From Bacteroidales bacterium UBA4772 (GTDB taxonomy: Bacteria; Bacteroidota; Bacteroidia; Bacteroidales; VadinHA17): a DNA stretch of 64,000 nt. How positions within the stretch are numbered: the first letter of the stretch is position 1; every line of letters begins with the position of its first letter. Both the position numbers and the translations under genes were made by a program. The notes under the pieces are model-generated. The model saw only the letters and a list, made by a program, of their open reading frames with translations. It was not told the DNA's origin and did not search any database. Positions 31,179 to 39,643 of the stretch are shown here, piece after piece. Location: NCBI GenBank assembly GCA_002403305.1, contig DHHM01000010.1, positions 191,626 through 255,625 on the forward strand, given 5' to 3'.

Positions 31179-33788
31179 TTACCTCAATAACTTCCGGATA
31201 TTATAGAGCTTATTCAGGGCATCCATCGGCGTAAGATTGTCAAGGTCAAGTCCCATCAGCTCGTCGCGTATCTGCTTCAGCACCGGGTCATCAAGCTGGT
31301 AGATGCTCAGCTGGTATCCCTCGCGGTGCGCCGCTATCTCCTCCACAGGCTTGCCGAGACTCTTCCCTCCCCTGCCCTCCTCGAGCATCCTGAGTATCTC
31401 GTCGGCACGTCCCACGACGCTCTTGGGCATCCCGGCCATCCGCGCCACGTGGATCCCGAAGCTGTGCTCGCTACCTCCCCTCTTCAGCTTCCTGAGGAAT
31501 ATAACCCTGTTATCGAGCTCCCTGATTGAGACATTGTAGTTCCTGACCCTGGCAAAGGTGTTCTCCATCTCATTAAGCTCATGGTAGTGCGTGGCGAAGA
31601 GGGTCTTGGCCCTGCGGCGGCTCTCATGGATATACTCGACCATGGCCCAGGCTATGGAGATGCCGTCATAGGTGCTTGTCCCCCTGCCGATCTCGTCGAG
31701 GAGTATCAGGCTGCGGTCGGAGATGTTGTTCAGTATACTCGCCGCCTCATTCATCTCAACCATGAAGGTCGACTCGCCCAGCGACAGGTTGTCGGAGGCG
31801 CCCACCCTGGTGAATATTTTGTCTATGATCCCTATGCGCGCCTCCCGTGCCGGGACGAAACACCCGGCCTGTGCCATGATCACAATGAGCGCCGTCTGCC
31901 GCAGCAGGGCCGATTTACCCGACATGTTAGGCCCGGTGAGTATTATCACCTGCTGATCGTTGTTGTCAAGCCACAGGTCGTTGGGCACATAGGGTTCATC
32001 AGGAGGCAGTTGCTTCTCTATGACAGGATGGCGGCCCTCTTTTATGTCAAGCACAAAACTGTCATCAAGCAGGGGCCTTTTGTATCCGTTCTCTGCCGAG
32101 ACGGCAGCAAATGAGCGAAGGCAGTCGAGCCTGCCCACAGCAGCAGCGTCGGCCTGCATCAGTGCGATGTAGGGGGTGAGTGAGGATATCAGCTCAATGA
32201 ACAGCGATGTCTCGAGTTCGAGTATCTTCTCTCCGGCGCCGAGGATCTTGCTCTCATACTCCTTCAGCTCCTCGGTGATATACCTCTCGGCACTCACCAG
32301 CGTCTGCTTGCGGATCCAGTCGGACGGCACTTTGTCCTTATGGGTGTTGCGCACCTCGATATAATAGCCGAAAACATTGTTGTAGCTTATCTTGAGCGAG
32401 CTTATCCCTGTGCGCTGGCTCTCTCTCTGCTGCAGCTCATTGAGGTAATCCTTACCGCCGTAATATATTTCGCGAAGCTCATCGAGCTCCTTCGACACCC
32501 CCTCGGCGATGACATTGCCTTTGTTCACGGCTGCCGGTGGGTCTGGGGTCAGCGTCTGCCCGATGTGGTCAGAGAGCTCGGGACAGGGATCCAGTCCCGC
32601 CGCCAGCGACACGAGCGGCTGGCATCCGGTGTCTGTGCATACTCTCCGTAGCTCACCGATGGCTGTCAGCGCCCGCCGTATCTGAGCCATCTCGCGCGGT
32701 GTAACCTTCCCCACGGCAGCCTTGCTCAGCAGCCGTTCGAGGTCGCCCACCTCCCTGATAAGCTCATCAACGGTCTCGACTATGCCGCTGCTGGCCATGA
32801 GAAACTCAACAATATCAAGCCTGGCATTCAGCACGTCTATGTCCTTGAGAGGAAGCGAGATCCATCGCTTCATCATGCGCCCGCCCATGGGCGAGAGCGT
32901 GCGGTCGACGATGTCAAGCAGCGTCTTTGCCCCTTCATACGGCGAGTGGAACAGTTCGAGGTTCCGTACCGTGAACCGGTCGAGCCATACATACTTCTCC
33001 TCCTCAATGCGCGAGATATGGTTTATGTGACTCAGGTTCTCATGCCGGGTCATGTCGAGATAGTAGAGTATCGCTCCGGCGGCGATGATGCCGTTGGCCA
33101 GACCCTGAATGCCAAAGCCCTTCAGCGAGGTGGTGCCGAACTGCTTGAGCAGCCTCTCGGTGGCAGTACCGGGAGTGAATATCCAGTCGTCAAGCTTGTA
33201 GGTGTAAAAGCGGCTGCCGAACTTCTCACGGAACAGGTCGGTCCTGCGCTTCTCAAAGAGCACCTCACGGGGCTGGAAGTTATTCAGTATCTGCTCCACA
33301 TGTGATGTGTCGCCTTCGGTGACGTAAAACTCTCCCGTTGAGACATCAAGCAGCGCCACCCCCACCGCCTGCCTGTCGAAATGCAGTGCAGCCAGGAAGT
33401 TATTCTCCTTGTGATCAAGCACGTTGTCGCTGAATGAGACCCCCGGCGTTATAAGCTCGGTGATACCCCTCCTGACTATTTTCTTCGTCAGCTTCGGATC
33501 CTCCAGCTGCTCACAGATAGCCACCCTCTGCCCTGCCCTGACAAGTCGCGGCAGGTAAGTGTCAAGAGCGTGATACGGGAAGCCGGCAAGCTCGACAGAG
33601 CTGGCAGCACCGTTGGCACGCCTGGTGAGGGTTATTCCCAGTATCTCCGAAGCCCGGATGGCATCCTCCCCAAAGGTCTCGTAGAAATCACCCACCCTGA
33701 AGAGGAGTATCGCATCAGGGTGCTTGGCCTTGACGGCATAATACTGCTTCATCAGCGGTGTTTCAACATATTTGTGCATCTGGGACAT
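31179..33788 (-). CDS. mutS: DNA mismatch repair protein MutS
   Basis: This 869-residue MutS is full length. The N-terminal mismatch-binding domain has LFRVGDFYETFGEDA, with the Phe-x-Glu motif that stacks on the mismatch. Connector, lever (with TLSPMGGRMMKRWISLPL) and clamp regions follow. The C-terminal ATPase has Walker A TGPNMSGKS at about residues 617-625, Walker B ILLDEIGRGTST, and the downstream TLFATHYHEL. It recognises mismatches and recruits MutL. It stands alone on the minus strand between tRNA-Gly and a divergent dehydrogenase gene and belongs to the GC-rich backbone. Nothing unusual is seen. Confidence 0.97.
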   Translation of the reverse strand: MSQMHKYVETPLMKQYYAVKAKHPDAILLFRVGDFYETFGEDAIRASEILGITLTRRANGAASSVELAGFPYHALDTYLPRLVRAGQRVAICEQLEDPKLTKKIVRRGITELITPGVSFSDNVLDHKENNFLAALHFDRQAVGVALLDVSTGEFYVTEGDTSHVEQILNNFQPREVLFEKRRTDLFREKFGSRFYTYKLDDWIFTPGTATERLLKQFGTTSLKGFGIQGLANGIIAAGAILYYLDMTRHENLSHINHISRIEEEKYVWLDRFTVRNLELFHSPYEGAKTLLDIVDRTLSPMGGRMMKRWISLPLKDIDVLNARLDIVEFLMASSGIVETVDELIREVGDLERLLSKAAVGKVTPREMAQIRRALTAIGELRRVCTDTGCQPLVSLAAGLDPCPELSDHIGQTLTPDPPAAVNKGNVIAEGVSKELDELREIYYGGKDYLNELQQRESQRTGISSLKISYNNVFGYYIEVRNTHKDKVPSDWIRKQTLVSAERYITEELKEYESKILGAGEKILELETSLFIELISSLTPYIALMQADAAAVGRLDCLRSFAAVSAENGYKRPLLDDSFVLDIKEGRHPVIEKQLPPDEPYVPNDLWLDNNDQQVIILTGPNMSGKSALLRQTALIVIMAQAGCFVPAREARIGIIDKIFTRVGASDNLSLGESTFMVEMNEAASILNNISDRSLILLDEIGRGTSTYDGISIAWAMVEYIHESRRRAKTLFATHYHELNEMENTFARVRNYNVSIRELDNRVIFLRKLKRGGSEHSFGIHVARMAGMPKSVVGRADEILRMLEEGRGGKSLGKPVEEIAAHREGYQLSIYQLDDPVLKQIRDELMGLDLDNLTPMDALNKLYNIRKLLR

Positions 33789-33884
33789 CTGCGGCGTGTG
33801 GCTTCTGCTCTTGCGAAAACAAAATTAAGAATCTCCTTCAACTTAAGTATAACTTTTATCATAAATACTCCCAAAGAGTTTCCG

Positions 33885-33892
33885 TACATTTG
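33885..33892 (+). promoter_or_regulatory. -7 box before the saccharopine dehydrogenase-like gene
   Basis: TACATTTG fits TAnnTTTG and lies about 63 bases before the ATG at 33956 in the divergent region with mutS. A facing TAATTTTG (33827-33820, minus) could serve mutS. Neither has an ideal -33 box. Confidence 0.35.
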
Positions 33893-33955
33893 TTTTGCAG
33901 CAATCAGCAATAACTTTGCCCGGATGGCTCTGCATAATAAATCACAGTAAACAAA

Positions 33956-35299
33956 ATGAACAAGATGAAAAAAGTACTTATTCTCGGTGCCGGCCTGGTG
34001 TCAAAGCCCATGGTTGAGTACCTGCTTGAAGAAGGTTTCGAAGTAATAATCGCCACACGGACGAAAGAGAAGGCAGACAAGCTGCTTGGCGGTCACAGGA
34101 ACGGGAGATCGCTGGCATGGATGACTGACGACATGGATACCCTCAATACGATGGTCAGGGACAGTGATCTCACCGTCAGCCTCCTGCCGTACAGGTATCA
34201 TGTTGACGTCGCCAAGCTCTGTCTGAAGCACAGGAAGCCGCTTGTGACTACCTCTTATGTGTCACCGGCGATGCAGGAGCTACACGACGACGCCGTGAAA
34301 GCCGGTGTGATACTGCTCAATGAGGCCGGCCTCGACCCGGGCATCGATCATATGTCGGCCATGCGCATCATAGATACTGTCAGGGAGCGCGGCGGCAAGA
34401 TCGAGGAGTTCTACTCACTCTGCGGAGCACTGCCTGCCCCCGAGTACGCCACCAACCCGCTTGGTTATAAGTTCTCGTGGAGCCCGAAGGGGGTGGTACT
34501 TGCCAGTCGCAACGGAGCCTCCTATCTGAAGCACGGAAAAATTGTCACCGTGGAACCAATCAACCTCTTCAAGGACAGGTTCTCACACTTCTTCCCGGGA
34601 GTGGGCGAACTGGAGGTCTACCCGAACCGCGACTCGGTAAGCTATGTTGATATCTACGGCCTGAAGGGTATCAGTACGATGTACCGCGGCACATTCAGGT
34701 TCAGGGGATGGTGCGAGACGCTTGACCTGATGAAGGCTATTGGACTGATAGATGACGGCGACATCGATTATACAGGGAAGACCTTCCGGCAGTTCGTAGC
34801 TGATAGGGCAGGCCTCCCGGGTAACGACCTCAGGGAAGAGCTTAAGGCGAAACCCTGTCTCGAGGCGACGGAGAGGGCTCTTGATGCGTTCGAGTGGCTG
34901 GGCCTCTTCAGCGACACAGTCATGGGCTACGCAGTGACCTCACCCTATGAGATCACCTCAGACCTGATGATAAAGAAGATGTGGCTTGGCGACGATGAGC
35001 GCGACATGATAGTGATGCAACACCTCTTCCTGGCCTCGTTCCACGACGGAAGAACAGAGGTTATCAGCTCGAGGATGCTCGACTTCGGCAGTCCCGCAAC
35101 CAACACCTCCATAGCACGCACTGTAGCACTGCCAGCAGCCATGGCAGTGAAGCAGATACTCACCGGCAAGATAACCCTGCACGGCGTCTACCGTCCGGTG
35201 CTGCCCGAGATCTATAACCCGATACTCGACGAGCTTGAGCTCAACGGCATCACCATGGAGGAAGAGTACGGACTGCCGGCAGAACAGATGATAAAATAA
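33956..35299 (+). CDS. Saccharopine dehydrogenase (reductase) family protein
   Basis: This 447-residue protein has an N-terminal Rossmann domain (KVLILGAGLVSKPMVEYL, then IATRTKEKA). A segment KPLVTTSYVSPAMQELHDDA and the GLDPGIDHMSAMRIID motif follow, as in LYS9-type saccharopine reductases. A C-terminal dimer domain starts after about residue 130. In lysine degradation this family handles saccharopine. Bacteroidota carry it widely, often without a full saccharopine pathway, and it may serve carboxynorspermidine or related metabolism. No partner enzyme lies nearby, so the substrate is open. Confidence 0.88.
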   Translation: MNKMKKVLILGAGLVSKPMVEYLLEEGFEVIIATRTKEKADKLLGGHRNGRSLAWMTDDMDTLNTMVRDSDLTVSLLPYRYHVDVAKLCLKHRKPLVTTSYVSPAMQELHDDAVKAGVILLNEAGLDPGIDHMSAMRIIDTVRERGGKIEEFYSLCGALPAPEYATNPLGYKFSWSPKGVVLASRNGASYLKHGKIVTVEPINLFKDRFSHFFPGVGELEVYPNRDSVSYVDIYGLKGISTMYRGTFRFRGWCETLDLMKAIGLIDDGDIDYTGKTFRQFVADRAGLPGNDLREELKAKPCLEATERALDAFEWLGLFSDTVMGYAVTSPYEITSDLMIKKMWLGDDERDMIVMQHLFLASFHDGRTEVISSRMLDFGSPATNTSIARTVALPAAMAVKQILTGKITLHGVYRPVLPEIYNPILDELELNGITMEEEYGLPAEQMIK

Positions 35300-35378
35300 T
35301 CCAGTAACACTGACCGGTGGATCCCGGAGTCCTTGAACTGATGCGTTGATCTGCAAAATCCGGGGCAGGGTAAAATCT

Positions 35379-36095
35379 TCAGAACTTGAGATAAAAATCT
35401 TTTGTGAGGGAGACATACTCATCAGAGTATTGATGTCTCCCTCCCTCTTCTATCACCATCGACGATTCCTCACAGGCCGCCGTTGCTCCCCGCTTCAGGG
35501 ACATCAGTACTCTTTCCGGCGGCAGTTCTGGTGTTGGCCTGACAAGCAGCCTCCTGATGCAGTGCAGGTCGTGTGCTGCGGCGGCTACAGCAAATCGCTC
35601 AGCCTCATTCCCCGGCAGCACAAGGTGAAGTGTGCCGGCAGTCGCCAGGAGCCTGGGGGCAGCTTGGGCAATATCATCGTAGCTTATGCTGACATTGTGT
35701 CTCGCCCGCGCCTTGCCCTCGTCGGGATTGAGCAATGAATCAGCAAAATAAGGCGGATTTATAATGATCGCATCGAAGAGCAGGCCGACATCAGGCCGAT
35801 AATCCTGGAGGGTGGTATTATAAAGAGTCAGCCGCTCATGCCAGGGACTCGCCGCAAAATTTAATCCCGCCTGCATGAAGGAGCTGCCGTCAGGTTCGAT
35901 GGCAACGATTTTGGCAGCTGACCTCTGGGCCGCCATCAGAGCGAGTATCCCCGTTCCGGTGCCGATATCCAGCACCGTGCGACAGCCTCCCAAATCCGCC
36001 CATGCTCCCAGCAGCACGCTGTCGGTGGTAACCTTAAACGCTGCATACTGCTGGTTCACCGTAAACAGTTTGAATGTGAAATAATTGTTAGACAT
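35379..36095 (-). CDS. trmN6: tRNA1(Val) adenine-37 N6-methyltransferase
   Basis: This 238-residue class I methyltransferase starts with FTFKLFTVNQQYAAFKVTTD, the distinctive TrmN6/YfiC N-terminus. The SAM site VLDIGTGTGILALM follows, then the adenine-N6 catalytic motif NPPY (INPPYFADS). It methylates N6 of A37 in tRNA-Val. A TATCTTTG box at 36131-36138 (minus strand) lies about 35 bases upstream of the start. It is the last backbone gene before the rearranged DUF2400 region. Confidence 0.92.
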   Translation of the reverse strand: MSNNYFTFKLFTVNQQYAAFKVTTDSVLLGAWADLGGCRTVLDIGTGTGILALMAAQRSAAKIVAIEPDGSSFMQAGLNFAASPWHERLTLYNTTLQDYRPDVGLLFDAIIINPPYFADSLLNPDEGKARARHNVSISYDDIAQAAPRLLATAGTLHLVLPGNEAERFAVAAAAHDLHCIRRLLVRPTPELPPERVLMSLKRGATAACEESSMVIEEGGRHQYSDEYVSLTKDFYLKF

Positions 36096-36162
36096 CCCTG
36101 ATCCTCCGATTGCCTGGTTTTATTCCACAACAAAGATACAATGCCTGATGGCAGAATGTTTT

Positions 36163-36430
36163 TCAGAAATGCTCAAACACCCCCAGCCCGAAGAGGGCGA
36201 AGTCATATCTGACCGGGTCGGCAGGATCCATAGCGCGGAGGGCGGCATCGAGTTCGGCAACAGCCTTTGCATCATTCTGTTTGCGGGTTAGCAGTCCCAG
36301 CCTGCGCGCCACGTTGCCGGAATGCACATCCGGCGGGCAGGAGAGAACAGCCGGAGGTACAGATGTCCAGATCCCGAAATCAACACCCCGGTCATCCCTG
36401 CGTACCATCCACCTGAGGAACATGTTGATA
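36163..36430 (-). pseudogene. DUF2400 (TIGR02757) gene fragment, C-terminal ~90 codons
   Basis: The frame reads MFLRWMVRRDDRGVDFGIW, PPAVLSCPPDVHSGNVARRL and ends YDFALFGLGVFEHF. This is the C-terminal third of the TIGR02757 family, proteins with an HhH/endonuclease III-like fold. Upstream of about 36430 the homology stops abruptly and AT-rich sequence starts. The codons are GC-rich, like mutS and trmN6, so this is the resident copy cut by the event that brought in the right-hand DNA. The missing ~165 N-terminal codons are not in the window. Confidence 0.8.
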
Positions 36431-36496
36431 CGGATAATTAAGGTAGCATGATTATTAATCATATTCCCTTATTTTTATGATGCCCAATTTAAGGAG

Positions 36497-37267
36497 ATGA
36501 AGTTTAAAAAGCATGAACTAAAGGAGTTTCTTGATGAAAAGGTTGAACTATTTAACAGACCTGCATTCATCGAATCTGATCCTATAAGCATCCCGCATTT
36601 ATATTCAAAAAAGGAAGATATAGAGATTTCAGGTTTTCTGGCAGCAACTATTGCCTGGGGTAACCGGAAGATGATTCTCAGAAATGCGAACCGGATGATG
36701 GAACTCATCGATCATTCGCCATACGAATTCATAATGAATTTAAGCAATGATGAAATAGAAATGATCGAAGGGTTTGTCCACAGGACGTTCAATTCGACCG
36801 ATTTGATCTATTTTCTAAAAGCCTAGCAAAATATTTACAGACACAAGGGTGGCCTTGAAACTATCTTCAAAACATATCAGACCTCAGATTCACTCCAGCC
36901 TGCTATCCATAAGTTCCACAAAATATTCTTTGAACTTTCTCATGAAAAAAGAACGGAGAGGCACGTTTCGGATCCATACAAGGGTTCAGCGGCAAAGAAG
37001 TTAAATATGTATCTTCGGTGGATGATAAGGAATGACAACCGGGGAGTGGATTTCGGTATTTGGAAAACTATTCCGCCATCCATCCTTTCATGCCCCATTG
37101 ACATTCACTCCGGCAACGTAGCAAGAAAACTTGGGCTGTTAAAGCGTAAGCAAAATGACTCAAAGGCGGTCATCGAACTTGATATATATCTACGCTCATT
37201 GGATAAGCAGGATCCTGTTAAATACGACTTTGCCTTATTTGGCCTGGGTGTTTTCGAAAAATTCTAA
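36497..37267 (+). pseudogene. Second DUF2400 (TIGR02757) copy, interrupted by one TAG
   Basis: The gene has full family length (256 codons) but carries TAG at 36824-36826 (codon 110, after STDLIYFLKA). The same frame continues after it (QNIYRHKGGLETIFKTY) through KLNMYLRWMIRNDNRGVDFG to the natural end YDFALFGLGVFEKF. No frameshift is needed. Its C-terminal third is clearly homologous to the fragment at 36163-36430 but lies on the opposite strand and is AT-rich. It probably arrived with foreign DNA and has since decayed, unless the TAG is read through. Confidence 0.82.
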
Positions 37268-37468
37268 CACTTCCTTTTTAATAAGACTTAAAATACCTGG
37301 TGTTATTACTGGTATTCAAACAACTTTTAACCACTATCGAAACAAAATCCCTTATGAGGTTAATAAGTAATAAACATGATTCAGTCAATAAAAGCAAATC
37401 TGGTTGGTCAAGGCCGAAGCTATACTGACGTCTTACTTCAATACTTAGTAACTGTCACAAAATAAATG

Positions 37469-37499
37469 TTGCAATATAAGAAATTATTTCTTATATTTG
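37469..37499 (+). promoter_or_regulatory. Promoter of the transposase gene
   Basis: TTG at 37469-37471, 20 bases of spacer and TATATTTG at 37492-37499 form a Bacteroidota-type promoter just inside the left inverted repeat. Only four bases separate the -7 box from the ATG at 37504, so the transposase mRNA should be leaderless. Confidence 0.55.
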
Positions 37500-37503
37500 C
37501 TGC

Positions 37504-38709
37504 ATGAGAACAACTAATAATAAATTGCAGCAAAGATATAATACGCTTAAACATTTTTTAAATGAAAAACAACGGCGATTATATCTTGGCACTGAAGCTC
37601 AAGCCATAGGGTATGGTGGCGCTTCAGAAGTTTCAAGGCAAACCGGAGTTTCCCGCAGAGCAATTCAACAAGGGATAATAGAATTAGAACAAGAACCAGA
37701 CTTTATTGCAACAGCAAGAATACGTAAAGAAGGCGGTGGTAGAAAACGCCGTGTTGCCACTGATTTTACATTGAAAGATGATCTTGAAAAGTTAATTGAT
37801 CCTGTAACAAGGGGCGACCCGGAATCTCCATTAAGATGGACCTGTAAAAGCGTTAGAAAACTTTCTGATGCTTTGATATCCCTTGGTCATAAAACGAGCC
37901 ACCGAATGGTGGCAGAACTATTGAGCGAAATGGGATATAGCTTACAGGCAAATAGAAAAACAAGAGAAGGAGATTCGCATCCCGATCGTGATAAACAGTT
38001 TGAATATATCAACAACAGTGTAAAAAAGTATTTTAAAAACCGGCAACCCGTTATTTCCGTTGATACCAGGAAAAAAGAATTGGTGGATGATTTTAAAAAT
38101 AATGGGAAAGAACTATGTCCAAGAGGAAAACCAGAAATCGTCAGGGTGCATGATTTTGAAGACAAAACATTAGGCAAGGTTAATCCTTATGGTGTATATG
38201 ATATTGGGAAAAACATGGGTTGGGTTAGTGTTGGCATTGATAGTGACACGGCCGCTTTTGCAGTAGAAAGTATAAGGAAATGGTGGAATACCATGGGAAA
38301 AGAATTATACCCCAAAGCAAAACAATTATTGATTACAGCTGACGGCGGAGGAAGTAACAGTAGTAGAAGTAGATTGTGGAAAATAGAAATACAGAAACTT
38401 TCAAATGAAACAGGACTGGAAATTAAGACAAGTCATTTCCCTCCCGGAACAAGTAAATGGAATAAAATAGAGCATCGGCTATTTTCATACATCAGCCAGA
38501 ATTGGCGAGGAAAACCCTTAATCAGTCATGAAGTCATAATTAATTTAATCGCAGCAACAACAACTAAAGAAGGATTAAAAATAAAATGTCAAATAGACGA
38601 TAATATTTATCCCAAAGGAATTAAAATTAGTGACAGAGAATTAGAAAAAGTAAAAATATTAAGAGACGATTTTCATGGAGAATGGAATTATTCAATATCT
38701 CCAGCTTAA
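37504..38709 (+). CDS. ISAzo13-family DDE transposase
   Basis: This 401-residue protein has an N-terminal helix-turn-helix region (GGASEVSRQTGVSRRAIQQG). The catalytic core has Asp in VISVDTRKKELVDDFKN, Asp in LLITADGGGSNSSRSRLWK, and Glu in TSKWNKIEHRLFSYI, giving a DDE pattern. Length and the GGSNSSRSRLW segment fit ISAzo13-type transposases. The frame is intact and both inverted repeats are present, so the element may still be active. It is the only complete mobile element in the window. Confidence 0.88.
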   Translation: MRTTNNKLQQRYNTLKHFLNEKQRRLYLGTEAQAIGYGGASEVSRQTGVSRRAIQQGIIELEQEPDFIATARIRKEGGGRKRRVATDFTLKDDLEKLIDPVTRGDPESPLRWTCKSVRKLSDALISLGHKTSHRMVAELLSEMGYSLQANRKTREGDSHPDRDKQFEYINNSVKKYFKNRQPVISVDTRKKELVDDFKNNGKELCPRGKPEIVRVHDFEDKTLGKVNPYGVYDIGKNMGWVSVGIDSDTAAFAVESIRKWWNTMGKELYPKAKQLLITADGGGSNSSRSRLWKIEIQKLSNETGLEIKTSHFPPGTSKWNKIEHRLFSYISQNWRGKPLISHEVIINLIAATTTKEGLKIKCQIDDNIYPKGIKISDRELEKVKILRDDFHGEWNYSISPA

Positions 38710-38742
38710 CAATTATTTGATATATTTATTTTGTGACAACTC

Positions 38743-39141
38743 CTAAGAGTGGGGTTCACCTGAGGGAATAATGAAATAGGAATCAGGAGTTACATGGTAT
38801 AACTGGTCTTTAATATGAACAGTACCACTGCCGTCAATACAATAAATTAAAATGTTCTGGCTTATTCCTTTTTTCCGTTTCCGGTAATGATTTTTGTCAT
38901 TAGGATAAAATCCCATATCGGTAATGTATAAATCCGAAATCAACGGATTATTCAGCACAATTTCCAGTTGCTTTTTCGATAAAACTACACTGCGGTCGCC
39001 GTAAAAATGGTCTTTTTTGCCGGTCTGAGGTTCGGTTTTTTCGACATTCTCTTTTATTTTGAGACGTGAATTTGAATAATGTATGAAAAAATCAGATAAT
39101 CTATTGTTTTTGTTTAAACTAAATTTATTGTTATTCTGGGA
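38743..39141 (-). pseudogene. AraC-type regulator, N-terminal sensor fragment cut at the IS
   Basis: A frame open from 39141 down to 38743 reads DRSVVLSKKQLEIVLNNP, LYITDMGFYPNDKNHYRKRK, NILIYCIDGSGTVHIKDQ and YFIIPSGEPHS. This is the cupin sensor domain of AraC-family regulators, whose helix-turn-helix half should follow but is replaced by the insertion sequence. The first ATG is at 38958; conserved sequence extends further upstream without an ATG, so the start may also have decayed. The missing DNA-binding part is not found on the other side of the IS, so it was deleted. Confidence 0.72.
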
Positions 39142-39643
39142 TTAAAATACGGAAAAAATGTGTTATTTGAGTTACTGATGTTAAATATTATTTTAGAATG
39201 TATTTGAAATGTCAGTAAATCAGATTTATATATAATTAAAAAAAATACTTAGAATCATTTATGGTTGTTTCAATTTCGATTAAGGTTTAATCTGCCCTAA
39301 CTTATAGGGCTGATTCCTTAATAAAATAGTATTGTACAAATTCTATCAGAATAGTCTATTTACTCGGACACCTTTATCACATAAATTTGGTTAAAGTATA
39401 ATGGCTAATCGAATTGTGAATAAACTGATTGTGAATAAATTGTATGAATTGGCGGGTTAATCAAAATATCATAATAACATATAACGAAAGCCCTAATGCG
39501 TGTAACAGAATAACTTAACAAAAAGAGAACCGAGAAAGTAACTTTATTTTAAGCTCAAAAAACATTGTCATTTTTCCATGTTTTAGATTCGATAAAATGC
39601 GGTTGAACATAAAATCAAACCTTAACCTAGTAAAAAAACCTTA
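39142..39643. other. AT-rich intergenic stretch with one hairpin, no gene found
   Basis: No believable coding frame is present. At 39289-39315 AATC-T-GCCCT-AACTTAT-AGGGC-T-GATT forms a strong hairpin with bulges, followed by CCTTAATAAAA; it could be a terminator or an RNA structure. A short direct repeat of ATTGTGAATAAA occurs at about 39413-39440. Confidence 0.4.

Larger units (their letters stand above)
37453..38738 (+). mobile_element. ISAzo13-type insertion sequence, apparently complete
   Basis: Perfect 15-base inverted repeats TGTCACAAAATAAAT (37453-37467) and their complement (38724-38738) enclose one intact transposase gene, 1286 bases in total. The flanking bases AC on both sides may be a 2-base target duplication, but this is too short to be sure. 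The right end abuts a truncated AraC-type regulator, which suggests a deletion or rearrangement after insertion. Confidence 0.8.

Noticed and set aside
31581..32114. Long plus-strand frame within mutS.
   Set aside because: GC-rich shadow of mutS on the opposite strand, without recognisable protein features.
35346..35738. Plus-strand frame of 130 codons opposite trmN6.
   Set aside because: Overlaps the well-supported trmN6 gene and has no family match.
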